Shown one piece after another: positions 21,742 to 33,577 of a stretch of DNA of 64,000 nt (position 1 is its first letter; every line of letters begins with the position of its first letter). This DNA comes from Rhabditoides inermis (Eukaryota; Nematoda; Chromadorea; Rhabditida; Rhabditidae). The translations under genes and the position numbers were made by a program. A model generated the notes under the pieces. It was not told the DNA's origin, did no database searches, and worked only from the letters and a program-made list of their open reading frames with translations. Location of the stretch: positions 30,001-94,000 of the forward strand of contig CAWZYM010000029.1 in assembly GCA_963966185.1 (NCBI GenBank), in the 5' to 3' direction.

Positions 21742-23268
21742 TTAGAGGGACTTGATCATCTCGGGAACGGCGTTGAACAGATCGGCCTTCAGTCCAATAT
21801 CGGCAACCTGAACAAAGAAGGGAGATGAGATAACGAAGAGAGGAAAAAGGAGAGAAAGAGAGAAAGAGAGGGAGACAAAGAAACCTCGTACCTGGAAGAT
21901 GGGCGCGTCGCCGTCCTTGTTGATGGCGACGATCACCTTCGAATCCTTCATTCCGGCGAGATGCTGGATGGCTCCAGAGATTCCAACGGCAATGTACAGC
22001 TCCTGAACCAATCAATTAATCAATACTTTGTTACTCCAGAAACATGAATGATACTCACGGGGGCGACGATCTTTCCGGTCTGTCCGACCTGCATGTCGTT
22101 GGGCACGTATCCGGCATCGACGGCCGCGCGCGATGCTCCCACTCCAGCGCCCAGCTTGTCGGCGAGGTCGTAGATGATCTTGAAGTTCTCCTCCGACTTC
22201 AGACCACGTCCTCCAGACACGACAATCTTGGCGGTGGCGAGGTCGGGGCGCTCCGACTTGGACAGCTCGGCTCCGAGGAACTCCGAGTTTGCGTCCGACA
22301 CGGCGGCGTCAGGGGCTGAAAGCCCGTCAATACACATATCCACTGAAATAACCTACCTTTCTCGACGGCTCCACTGCCTCCCTCCTTGGCGGGTTCGAAG
22401 GCGGTTCCACGGAAGGTGATCAGCTTCACGGGAGCAGACGATTGCACCTACACATACTGTCCGTGACCATCAGCTACGCCGTTGTAAACGTACCTTGACG
22501 ACGGCGTTTCCAGCGTACTGAGTGCGGGTGAACGTATCAGCGGAGTGCACCTCGGTCACGTCTGAAGCAAACTCAATCAATAACAAAATGACTCAAAAAC
22601 TTATAGGCTACTAGTACTACGAACCGGAGATGGGGGAGACGTCGAGCTTGGCGGCAACGCGGGGGATGATGCCCCTTCCGAAGGCCGACGCGCCGGCAGT
22701 AATGGCCGAGAACTTGAACTGCTCCTGCGACTTGACCACTACCTGCGCCACGCGCTCTGAACGAGACTAATCAATAAACTTCCAAGAACACTACGCACCG
22801 GGCAGGTTGTTCTTGAGCTTGTCGTCCTGAGCAACCAGAACGCGCTTCACACCAGCGACCTGAAATTCAAAATATAGTTCAAAGTTTTCATTTCAAAAAA
22901 CAGTACCTTGGCGACCTGCTCGGCAACCTTGGCGGCGTTGGCTCCGGTGACGAGGACCGAGACATCAGATCCGACCTATATCAAAGGGTTCGAATTACGT
23001 ATACAAAATCAATAACTGCATGATCGAAACAATCGTACCTTTCCGGCGGCAGTGATGGCGTTGAGGGTGATGGGGGCGAGCTTGGCGTCGTCGTGCTCCG
23101 CAACCACCAGGGTGCTGCTCAGGCGAGACGACTAGAAGCAAAGAGGTTACTGAAAATTTAGAAAAAAACACAAACAACAACAAAAAATCTACACACCACA
23201 AAACAAGAGGGAAAACTCACAGCGTTGCCGCGAGCGACACGGGAGAGCAGGTTGCGGGCGGAAAGCAT
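21742..23268 (-). CDS. ETFA: Electron transfer flavoprotein alpha subunit, mitochondrial
   Basis: ETF-alpha pairs with ETF-beta in the mitochondrial matrix. It carries FAD and passes electrons from acyl-CoA dehydrogenases to ETF-ubiquinone oxidoreductase. The N-terminus [14 protein letters not shown] is a typical presequence, followed by [19 protein letters not shown]. The C-terminal FAD domain is intact: [67 protein letters not shown] and [15 protein letters not shown]. The stop is TAA at 21742-21744. About eight exons are separated by introns of roughly 40-100 bp. ATG 23268 is one base after a TTTCAG, a classic spliced-leader acceptor arrangement. A 20-bp stretch at 22239-22258 recurs in the LINE 2.4 kb upstream. 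Confidence 0.95.
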
Positions 23269-23929
23269 ACTGAAATCGTATCAATGAGAAGATATACAGG
23301 AAATGTGAGAGAGAAAAAAAACAAAAGGGATGATGAAAATCTGCAAGAAAATAAAATAAAAAATGCCGCAAAACACGCACAATGTGCGCAGCAGTCAGTC
23401 AGAATGGGCGGGGCTTGGCGATCGAGATGCGTGCAAACTACAAAGTATACGATAGCCTCACTATCACTACACCACTCAAAGCAAACATGATTGCTAAGTG
23501 ATAATATGATTGCATTTTACATATTGCATTTCTGGAAACACTATTATCAGAAATGAATATAATATTCATGATACAGTAGTTAGTTCACAGAAGCATGTCG
23601 TCGTTGACGTTCAATTTCAAGCAGAGCCAGTAGGTAAGAGTGTAAAAAAATTAATTGTATGTGCATTACAATACATGTTTGTATCATTTCCGTCTCCATT
23701 ATCCACTCCCACACAATGTGTTTGCCTCTACCGTACCTAATCGACTTGCCCAGGATTCTCTTTCGTTTTTTTTTTATTGTTGGTATTGCGTTTATCTCAC
23801 TACTCACAGAGAGTAACAAGGATATAGCCGTACCAATTGTTCTCAGCCGAAAACAAGACAGAGCCTTGGATTATAACGACTGTGAGAACTAAATTAGTTC
23901 AACTGACGTGCTATATAAACACGTTAGTC
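23269..23929. other. Intergenic region upstream of ETFA
   Basis: AT-rich sequence between the ETFA start and the LINE 3' end. No gene or repeat structure could be supported. It probably includes the ETFA promoter. Confidence 0.4.
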
Positions 23930-23979
23930 GATAAACACAACTGTTAGTAAAATAAAACACCGTCTCCGACGGTCACAAT

Positions 23980-26764
23980 TCACAGATTTTTGACAGCACG
24001 CTTGAATGACTGTTTGGTCTCCTCCAATACAGCCTTCTCCGGTAGGGCAATCCAAAGCCTTCTCAACTCGTTCACCGGGTAGTCGTGCAGTCTCGCACTT
24101 GTCACCACAGGCTCCATCACTCTCAGTGAGTGGCCACCGCGTGCTGTCCTTCTCACTCCACTGTCCGACACCAGGACCAGCATTCCATCTGGAGGGGCTC
24201 GCACTCCGTGCACATAATTCCACATGAGCACCCTCCTTCTTTCGCTCACGGTCTTCTTCACCGTGTTCCACTTAGCCTTCTCTAGCACTCGGCCATCTGA
24301 TGACGTGAAATCATTCTGCACCAGCCTGGCTGCATGCACATTCACTCTTTCGAGTCTTGCCCTGTCTGTCTCGTTTGCAGGAAACCATCCTTCTGCTGCA
24401 TACAGCAGTCCTGGCTCAATACACGCCTTGTACACTCTCCCGAAGGCGCTTCGAGGAGCCCACTTCCTCATAGTTCGCACCAAAGCACCAATAGCTTGGC
24501 GAGCCTTCGTCACCCTCTCAGCCACGTGACCACTGAAGTTCATCAGTGGATCAATTGCCACTCCGAGATATTTGTACTTGCTAGTACACTCGAGCTCTGT
24601 TCCACCAATATGCAGATTCACCTCAAAATCTGGTTCCTTCTCATACACTCCCATTCGAATCACCTTGCACTTTCCCGCATTCAGCTTCATTCCCATCTCT
24701 GAGAGGTCGGGGCGCTCCGACTAGAGCCCACTCAGTTTCTCCACATCTTCTTGTGCATTCTCCTTGTCTCCATCGGTAAGATACCGAGAGACATATACCG
24801 TATCGTCGGCGTATTGAACAATGCGCGCCCCTTCATTCAATTGTATCGACCCCACTCGATTCACGTAACAATTGAATAGAAGTGGTCCTAGGATACTTCC
24901 CTGCGGCACTCCACTCACAACCTCCTTCTCTTCACTCAGGGTCCCGTTCACTCGCACTCGCATCCTCCTGTTACAGATAATCTTTTATCAATCTGAGGTA
25001 CGAATCGGCAAGGTTGAAATCATGTCTTAGAACATTTACCAAATGTCCAAGAGGGATCGTATCGAATGCTTTCGAAACATCGAAAAACACTGCAACCGCC
25101 CGAGCAGCCTTCCTCTTACAACTCTGCAGGCACTCGCTCATTCCATACTGGAAACTCAGTACCGCGTCCACAGTGCTCCTTCCCTTCCGGAATCCAAACT
25201 GATTCGGAGACAGCTTCCGGTCTATCTCTCCAACCATCATTCCAAACACATACTCCTCTGCCATCTTGCTCACAATAGGTAGCAGTGACACCGGTCGGAA
25301 ATCGACTGGGTGCTGTGGGTGTTCCACTTTCTGAATGGGTGATATCACCGCTTCCTTCCATCCCCGAGGGAACTTCTCCTCGTGTAGACACCGATTGATC
25401 ATAGCCACGATTGGCGCAGTCAATGGTTTCACACACCTCTTCAACAGCCTCACAGTTATCCCATCGATTTCACTTGCTTTCTGCTCAGATGCTTCTCGTA
25501 TGTACTTCTCCACGAACTCTCTCGAGCAGGGAGGGACTCTATCCGCATCCGATGCAATTTCCGGCATCTCACTTTCCATTGTGTTTCCCACCTTGACAAA
25601 CTGCTCCATGAGCATGTCTGCCTTCTGCTGATCTGACACAGCCATCTTCCCATTCGAGTCAATCAGATCGGGGATTTCCGTGCCCTTCGTTTTTCCTTTC
25701 AGACACTCAATAGTCTTCCAGAAATCTGTGGGACTCTCTACAGAGGCAAACTTCTTATCAAAGAAATTCTTCTTCTCGTTGGCTGTCTCTTTAGCCAGCT
25801 GTTTTCGAGCATGTCTAAACGCAGCTTTTGCCTCGCTGTCTCCCCTTTCCTTGCTCAACTTGTGCAGTGCGTCTTTCCGCCGCTGAAAAGTCTTGACACT
25901 CTCGCTCATCCACTCGCATCCTCTTCTCCTGCGGAATGTTTTGAGCGGTATCCACTTCTGCATACCCGCTTTAACCACATTCACAAACTTTCTCCACATG
26001 TAATCAATCGACAGACTCCTATCCTCTATCCACTCACATCGCACTTCTTTTCCAAGAAACTCTATCAGACCCGTCCAGTTTGCCTTCTTGAAATCGTAGC
26101 CCTTTACTGGCTTCTCCTTTCGATTCTCGCATCGAATGCATGTGTCAACCATAATGGGTTCATGTTCTTTCTCGACAGGAGCGAGGTGCTCCACTCCAGC
26201 TCGCCTGCTCACCATCATAATATCAATCAATCGGTTTCGATGTGTCACGTGTGAAACGACTTGTTTCATCGAGTGTTCAGCACACACCTCCTTGAGGTTC
26301 GCCGACTCACAATTGTTCCAACACACATTCATATCTCCTCCGATAATCACATCCATCAATTTATCTCTCTGAGATAGCCACGAGTCCAGCTCATCAACAA
26401 ACTCCTCAATCTTAGCTGCCGACATAGCTTTGGTCGGGCTACGGTAGACTGAGGCCACCACGAACTGACTCCTTTTCTCTCCCCTGCATTTCACCGCCAC
26501 TAATTCCAAAGAAGTCTCTTTCTTCACCAGCGAGGGGCGCAACGCACTGTTCACATACAGTGCCACTCCCCCTCCTCCCGCTGTCCGGTCCTTCCGGAAC
26601 AGTTCATATCCGGCCACTTTCAAATCTTCGCTCTCTATTCCTCTGTCCAACTTTGTCTCTTGTACTCCAATCACGTGCGGTTTGTACGTGTCCGCCACTC
26701 TTCTCAGATCGTCTATCTTCCCTCTCAATCCGTTGATATTCAGTGATATCACAAAGGGGATCAC
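23980..26764 (-). pseudogene. LINE ORF2: AP endonuclease plus reverse transcriptase, frameshifted
   Basis: The endonuclease is recognisable by SLNINGLRGK, GVQETKLDRG and GGDMNVCWNN. The reverse transcriptase follows with FRPVSLLPIVSK, FGFRKGRSTVDAV, GVPQGSILGPLLFNCYVN and the catalytic YADDTVYVS box. Reading is broken near 24964-24972, where LIKDYL meets a stop and continues in another frame at MRVRVNG, and by a TAG at 24723-24725. The C-terminal part (23980-24696) has YLGVAIDPLMNF and a region typical of these elements. About 930 codons survive. Inactive as it stands. Confidence 0.85.
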
Positions 26765-27149
26765 TCTCTCCCGTCTCTACTACGACACTCTCCAGCACAG
26801 TCCGTTTCCCCTTAGGGCGAGTGAGCGGACTGTCAAAGTAGAGTCCATCGAGATCGGGAAGAGTTGAGTGACTGCCATGCAGTTCACACTCAGAACACAC
26901 CCATGACGTCATTCCTTCCTCAACCCTTTTTCTCTCTTCCCTCGTCATTCCCGTACACCTCCCATGGGTTTTGTTCCAGCATGTTGCACATGCATACACA
27001 TTCTCCCCCAAGTCACCCATACACACTGCACAACTCGCACTTGTTCCCGGCCCATCTCCATTTCCATTCATTTTCTCCATTACGCTCGTGTTCGACGACA
27101 AGCACGAGGCAGGGGCCGTCCGCGCCTCCTCCTTATCAACTGGTATCAC
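26604..27149 (-). CDS. LINE ORF1 protein with PHD-type zinc finger
   Basis: The frame is open for about 180 codons. A Cys4-His-Cys3 PHD-like finger is visible: CAVCMGDLGENVYAC, CWNKTHGRC, WVCSEC. Such fingers occur in ORF1 proteins of CR1-like LINEs and are thought to assist RNP or chromatin contacts. Position 27149 is a GTG, so translation more likely begins at the internal ATG of MEKMNGNGDG, or further upstream. The 3' part overlaps the ORF2 start by about 160 bp in another frame. Confidence 0.7.
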   Translation of the reverse strand: MIPVDKEEARTAPASCLSSNTSVMEKMNGNGDGPGTSASCAVCMGDLGENVYACATCWNKTHGRCTGMTREERKRVEEGMTSWVCSECELHGSHSTLPDLDGLYFDSPLTRPKGKRTVLESVVVETGESDPLCDITEYQRIEREDRRSEKSGGHVQTARDWSTRDKVGQRNRERRFESGRI

Positions 27150-27170
27150 AGACCAGAGGGGATGCTGAGT

Positions 27171-27897
27171 GACCGGTGCGCACGCACACCTGGATCACAC
27201 ACACAGCAGAGCCACCTCTCTCCACACAGAGAACAGACAAGACTGAGTCTCTCACTTTCTCTCTCTCGTTCTCTCACTTCCGCACACTCTAATTCTGCAT
27301 CTGCTCAATTTGGCTCCCTACATAAACGTGTTGACAACATTGACGAAAGCACATATCCTCCTCGCCAACCCGTTCCCTTCACCCCTCTCTCCCCCCTCCT
27401 TCTCTCTCCCTCTCTCCCTCATATCCTACCGTCATCCTCCATCGATTGCCAGATTGTGAGAGACATGCGAGAAACTCTCCTCGCCACCCAAGAAACACTG
27501 TGAATGTCAGTCGGATAAACAAACATGCCTAATCAACACCTCTCCTCTTTTCTCTCTTCTTTTTTCCTTCCTTCCTCTTTCTTATTCCACTTGCTCATGC
27601 TTCATCCCATGACTTACAAAGTCTCCTTTGAAAGAACCAGTCACTAATCCCAAAGAGTAATCAAGATTTAAAAAAAACTACGCATATACCCCTCCTCCCA
27701 CCCCACATGAATGACGAATCAAAAGTTGCTACTCTGTGAAGTTTATTTTCGATTTCTTTCCGGAGTGTGTTGACTCCAAATCCATAACCGAAGAAACTAC
27801 AGGTGTCGGTGTGAATTCAGAACAAAATGAGGGGAAAATGAAAACGGAAACTGACAGGGAATGCCCTCTCTGTATAGGGGATAGAAAGAGAAAGAGA

Positions 27898-27935
<38 letters not shown>

Positions 27936-28314
27936 CACATCCACACAAGACAAACAATCTAGTACCTCTACTCCATTATCCTATCTCACTTTTTGCACTT
28001 TTACGGAACTCATCAAAACAACAAAACAACTTCAGCACGGGAGAAATCCCTCATCTAGAAGACGGTGCACAAGCATAGTCGTTATCAAATTACCACATTA
28101 TCGCATTGCTCCGACTGATCCCCCTCTCTCTTTCCACTTCTGTACTCGTCATCTCGTCACGTTTCCCCTCAACATTCGTGTTCTCTCCTCTCCCCCTATT
28201 CATTTTGCCGTGGGGCAGGCAGTCTCCGCCCCCTCACGTCATCGCATCGATCGGCCTTGGTTCTCTCTCCCCTCCCTCCTCCCTCCTCCCTTCCACTCTA
28301 CACGGGGCGCCGCG
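27171..28314. other. Intergenic, pyrimidine-rich region upstream of the amidating lyase
   Basis: Contains C/T-rich runs (27385-27425, 27545-27575) and a GA tract at 27886-27932. No gene was identified. The promoter and 5' UTR of the lyase gene are expected here. Confidence 0.4.
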
Positions 28315-28993
28315 ATGCGAGCAGCCCTCCTCCTTCTCCCCCTTCTTCTAGCTGTCGCTGCGCAGCCCACACCCGCACCCAAGGATGCGGAGAAGCAGCA
28401 GCAGCCGGAGCAGCCGGTGGAGCAGCCCGAGGAGCAGTTGACGGAGGAGCAGATGGAGCAGTTGCAGGCACTGGAGCAGATGCGGGAAATGGCACTGATG
28501 GAGGAGCTGAGACAGCAGGTGCTCGAAGATGAGCAGTTCGCACTCAGCCCCGAGCAAATGGAGCAGGAGCAGCTGATGGAGCAGCCGGAGGAGACGGAGC
28601 AGGAGCAGCCCGAGGAGCAGGAGCAGGAGCAGCCGGAGGAGACGGAGCAGATGGAGATGGCCCAGGAGCCACTTCTCGACGAGGAGCAGCCGGAGCAGGA
28701 GCAGGAGCAGGAGCAGGAAGAGGTGGGCGCTCGTTTTTTTTGCTCTGTACTTTCGTTTACTTCTCAATGCTGTCTCTTTCCTATTCACAGAAAGCAACTA
28801 CGTAGGTATGTGGCCCTGGGGACGAATTGTGAATACGAATACATCGCCCACTCTCTCTCTCGTTCACGCTCACTCATCCTTTCCTCTCTTCACTCTGTAC
28901 CTCTCTTGTCTCTCCCTTTCTCTACAACCGACGTCAATTCAAATTCAAACACCCAACAACACTTTTCGGTCTACAATTTGAGAGAGAGAGAGG

Positions 28994-29035
<42 letters not shown>

Positions 29036-30693
29036 CGGCTGTCCAATCAGAGCCCCTCTCACACACATATCCGGCACAGCCTATAATCTAATGGAGTGCG
29101 TCACTCCTTTTCTCCTTCTCTCCCCCTCTCCCTCCCTTTCTATCTCTCTATTCCTCTCTCGAGATGACGTCACGCCGCCTGTGGCTGGCGTATTCCACAT
29201 TCAGAAGCAGACGAGCTGGTAGCCTAGGATATCTCGACTCGAACATATATCTATCTATATCTGACTTGAGAATTTCTCTGACTGACATTTCTCTGACTGA
29301 CAACTACAAACTTGATGTTTCCTTCTTTCACATGAACATGAAACAATACAAAACAGAGCGAGGAGGGTGGGGGAGCCGTACCTAATTAGCACACCCTTCT
29401 CGTTTTTATCGTCCACCTATAGGGTATCCCCCATTTTCACGGTACGGCAATTCTCGGCGATCGGTCAGACAGACGAGAAATGACGAGAAATGTATGCATA
29501 AACAGGGTCATTACGAGGTTTTTGTGAAATAACTCCGTTCAAAATTAGAAATTCAAGAAAATAATACGACAATCTCTTCGTATGTGTCTTCCGGACGTGA
29601 TTTGCAAGTTTGGTGCAATTTGGTTCAGTTGCAACCAAGTTATTAAAGTTTCTAGTTTTCCCGTTGGAAAACGGCCACTTTTATGTTCATAATTCATTTA
29701 GTTTTTGAGATATCTAAAAAGCCCACGACAATCGATGGATCGTATACAGACCTATACACCCTTGAAATTTCATTCAATTCTAAAATGTTTGAACAGAGTT
29801 ATCAGCTCTGGGAGGTGCTCAGATCTGCTTCATTTGACTTGCAAATGACCCTCATTTCCCTAAAATCAGACCGCTAAGCGCGCGAATCGCGCGGTCGAAT
29901 GGTCTTGCGCAGGCCGATAGCGCGACTAGATGCGATCAAATGCTGTCTAGAAAATATGCGACGAGATGACTGCCGTACCGTGAACGGGGGGGAATACTTA
30001 TATATAATTCATACTTCCCCATTGCCCTATTTCATAGCCCTCATTCGTTATTCACCTGCCCTTCTAGCCAATATGCTCGATTGTGAGCCCCGTCTGGGAA
30101 GGCATATTGGCCCTTCTCCCCCTCTGTCTTCTCACTCCACTGCCCACGCACACTCTGTTTGCTTTAATATCAGGGAACGGAAATAGTAGTCCATATTTTC
30201 CCTCTCTCTTCATCTTTCGAACCGAGTATCTCATTTCGGTAGTTGAAAATATCCCGCCCGCCGTCTATAGTGGTTGTTTATTATTCATAGTAATAGCGGA
30301 GAAGTGTGGGAGGGCAGAGCTCATGCATTCGTGTTATGTAGTGCAAAGTAGACGTCAAACACCAATCATAATGCATAACACAATCTAAATCTAAGCGTAT
30401 TTCAGGCCTATGTTGTGGGAGTTTCGAAGCCGCTCGGAGAGATTTCCGGATTGGCGGTCGACGGAAAGGGACGGCTCGTCGCCTTCCACAGAGGAGACCG
30501 CGTCTGGGATCAGTAGTGAGTCGAGAGAGGAAATAGATAGATAGAGATAGAGAGAGAGAGAGAGAAGGAGAGAGAGAGAGAGAACACACTTCCTCCTTCC
30601 CTGCATCTCGTTACGGCTCCCGTTACTCATTCGTGTTCGTAACTCTCACGTGTCAGACTATTAGCAAATCCACGCATCTCTCGAAGCCCATCT

Positions 30694-30768
<75 letters not shown>

Positions 30769-31740
30769 CTTCCCTTTCTCTCCCCCTCTCTCTCTCTCCC
30801 CTCCTCTCTCTCTCTCGCCGGAAATGAGCTACTTTCGCTTACATTCCCTGCATTCTCTGCACAGACAACTCAAAAAGGCTTCCGATAATTGCCGCACATT
30901 TTTGTGATATACACATACATACATGGGAGCTTTGCCTGAGAGTAATCCATATCATTGCAGTACCTTCCCGAACGGAATCAAGCTGAACAGCACCTATGGT
31001 GTCATCCCCAATGCCACCATCGCTGTCATCGACCCGGAGACAGGAAAGGTAAAGAAAAAAAGGCAGACACTAATCCGGAAAAAGGATGGAAGGTTCAGAT
31101 TATGGGTCAGATTTGCCTCAGATTTGTTTCTCATAATATAAACTGTACAATGCCAAGAATCAACTTCAACTACCCTCCTTGCAGGTGGTGGAAGAGCACG
31201 GAGAGAACATGTTCTACATGCCGCACGGACTCACCATCGATGACAAAAACAACTACTGGGTGACCGACGTCGGCAGCCACCAGGTGGGCGTGGTCGACGG
31301 GGGCGGAGTCGGACGGTGATGGTTTTAGGTGCACAAGTTGGACGCCTCGCTGTCGAAGCCCGTTCTGAGCATCGGCGTGAAGATGGAGGCTGGCGACGAC
31401 GAGTCGCACCTGTGTCAGCCGACTGACGTGGCAGTGGCCAAGAACGGATACTTCTTCGTCGCCGACGGCTACTGCAACTCGCGCGTGCTCAAGTTCAGCC
31501 CCCAGGGGAAGCTGGTGGACGTGATCCGGGCGCCGGGAGGGGACGAGGCAGACTGGGTGGTGCCCCACTCGCTGTCCCTCATCGAGGACCTGAACCTGCT
31601 GTGTGTGGCAGACAGGGAGAACGAGAGGGTGCAGTGTGTGTCAGCTGGACTGGCTGAGGGACACCGCACCATCCCTGCAGGCATCCCCATCACGGCCGCA
31701 GACCACATCGGACGAGTCTATGCCATCAGGGAAAAGAGTG

Positions 31741-31791
<51 letters not shown>

Positions 31792-32652
31792 CCCTCTGTT
31801 TGCAGTGCACTACCTGGTGGGAGTGACGGCGAGCGACGAAGCAGGAACCATGCCGGGACAAGTGTTCGTCATGGATATAAACAGCGGAAAAGCACACACA
31901 TACGTCAAGGTAAGTATTAGTGTTGGGCAAAATCCTAATCCGAGTTGGATTTTGGATTTTGGATTAATCAAAATCCCAGATATTCAGGGTTTCGGATTTT
32001 GGATTAATCCGTAATCCAAAATTGTGGATTTCGGGTTTTGGATTAACCCAAAATCCAAAATTTTTGGATTTTGGTTTTCAGATTAATCCAAACTTTGGAT
32101 TTTGGATTAATCCAAGTTTTACATTGTCTTTTTGGCATCTTTATGCCTTACTAATAGTATAATTTGGTGTTTTTGATGTTTCTGTAAAGTTACAAAGGCG
32201 CCGTTATAGATTAAAAGCTCAAATAAAGTGAAATTTCATCATTTAAAACAACATTATTTTAACAATTTGTAAACGAGTAGATTAATCCAAAATCCAAAAC
32301 CCGGATTTCTGGATTTTGGATTTTGGATTAATCCAAATCCCCAAAAAACTGGATTTTGGATTTTGGATTAATCTGAAATCCGAAATTTCTAAGATTTTGG
32401 ATTAAGATTCGGATTAATCCCATTAATCCGATTAATCCACGATTAATCCAAATTTGGATTAATCCTGCCCAACACTAGTAAGTATTTTCGCCCCCCCCCC
32501 CCTCTCTCCACCCCTCTATCGCCTCTCTTACTGCCACCTTATAGGGCATCGAGCACGCGCACTCCCTTGCTGTCTCGCCTGCCGGAGATGTCTTCGTCTC
32601 CACCCTCCACCCTAACCAGATCGTCAAGATCTCGCTCAAGGACCAATTCTAA
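28315..32652 (+). CDS. pgal-1: Peptidyl-alpha-hydroxyglycine alpha-amidating lyase (stand-alone PAL), 441 aa
   Basis: PAL cleaves peptidyl-alpha-hydroxyglycine to the amidated peptide and glyoxylate, the last step in making amidated neuropeptides in the secretory pathway. Exons: 28315-28722, 30406-30515, 30961-31048, 31185-31283, 31329-31737, 31806-31909, 32545-32652, together 1,326 nt. A signal peptide (MRAALLLLPLLLAVAA) is followed by about 115 residues of Gln/Glu-rich low complexity, unusual for the family. The NHL-type propeller then shows AFHRGDRVWD (catalytic Arg), FYMPHGLTID (metal His), CQPTDVAV, VADGYCNSRVLKFSP (catalytic Tyr), VPHSLSL (metal His) and CVADRENERVQC. In the last blade the usual His-Asp pair reads HAHSLAV, so Asp is replaced by Ser. 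The mono-oxygenase half of bifunctional PAM is absent. Intron 6 carries a hAT-type MITE. Confidence 0.92.
28723..30405. other. Long first intron of the PAL gene
   Basis: At 1.68 kb this is the longest intron of the gene. It contains a GA tract (28980-29033) and an AT-rich stretch of unknown nature from about 29400 to 29900, ending in a CGCGCGAATCGCGCG palindrome. No exon is needed here to keep frame, and no second gene was recognised. Confidence 0.5.
31918..32477. mobile_element. hAT-type MITE inserted at the splice donor of PAL intron 6
   Basis: The element is 560 bp with terminal inverted repeats TAGTGTTGGGCA / TGCCCAACACTA. It is flanked by an exact 8-bp duplication GTAAGTAT (31910-31917 and 32478-32485), the length typical of hAT transposons. 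The interior is a degenerate array of GGATTTTGGATTAATCC-like words in both orientations. No transposase is present. The duplicated 8 bp are the first eight bases of the intron, so the donor site exists on both sides of the insertion. Confidence 0.93.
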
Positions 32653-32725
32653 ACTGGTTCCGACTGGTCCCACCATCACCAGTAGCCAATCGATCACCAC
32701 CACCACCAGATCGACGACATATCCT

Positions 32726-32766
<41 letters not shown>

Positions 32767-32840
32767 CCTCTCTCGATCTCTCCACACATTCCCGGTTCCC
32801 CAATGCGTGTTGTCCGTGTTGTATATGATCAGATTCTATG

Positions 32841-32891
<51 letters not shown>

Positions 32892-33577
32892 CCTTGGTTC
32901 CGGCACCAGTCGTCTCCACCACACGACTGGTTCACATCCCTAGCCGTAGTTGGACGGTTTCATGTATAGAGTGTCAATCCCGCGAGGGATGGCGCTATCG
33001 CAATTATGACAGCGATAAACATTGTTGTTTCTAAATGTCTTTTTTCATTCTGCAAACGCAAACCGATGAAAAAACAATTACCACCTGTTTTATCCGAAAG
33101 GGATAGTGATAATCCTTTTGCGAAATACACCAACCCTTACAACTTTGTATTGTTGTGTGTATTCACTTTCACCATCTAAACATCCGACCGAATACCGTGA
33201 TGTTGACCGGTTGACTCTGTTCTAATGGCAATGGAAGGGTTACAAACAGAGGGCCGGAAATATCTAGATGTGAGTAATGCATGTCAGTGTGCAGTCATGT
33301 GATTCAGGAGTGACGCATTGCACATTCGCACCGACAACACAAACGAGGCCAGGTGCTTCTCTCCAACGGTAACACATAGACAAGAGAGAGAGTGATGAGG
33401 GATAGCAGTTAACAGAGAGTGGACATATGTTTTTGATTCGTTCACACACTGTCATATTGAATAAACGATCATCGGAATACTTTCGCTCATCGTATCCTGT
33501 GTGGTTGAAGTCTCTGTGTCGGCTCGTCGCCGTCCTTTCGATCAGTCGTCTCCCGTTCTCTCGCAGCAGGCGGTCCC
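32653..33577. other. Intergenic region with two CT microsatellites
   Basis: Lies between the PAL stop and the next plus-strand start. CT tracts lie at 32728-32763 and 32839-32887. No gene, RNA or transposon end was seen in the rest. Confidence 0.45.

Larger units (their letters stand above)
23930..27170 (-). mobile_element. Non-LTR retrotransposon (LINE, CR1/L2-like), damaged
   Basis: Two overlapping frames run on the minus strand. ORF1 carries a PHD-type finger, and ORF2 an apurinic-type endonuclease followed by reverse transcriptase. PHD-bearing ORF1 plus APE-type ORF2 is typical of the CR1/L2 group. ORF2 has one frameshift and one in-frame TAG. The 3' end lies near 23930-23980; the 5' boundary near 27170 is not defined and no target-site duplication was found. 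Confidence 0.85.

Noticed and set aside
28791..28801. An 11-nt micro-exon (AAAGCAACTAC) in PAL intron 1
   Set aside because: Including it breaks the phase into the next exon, whereas skipping it gives a perfect 441-codon frame.
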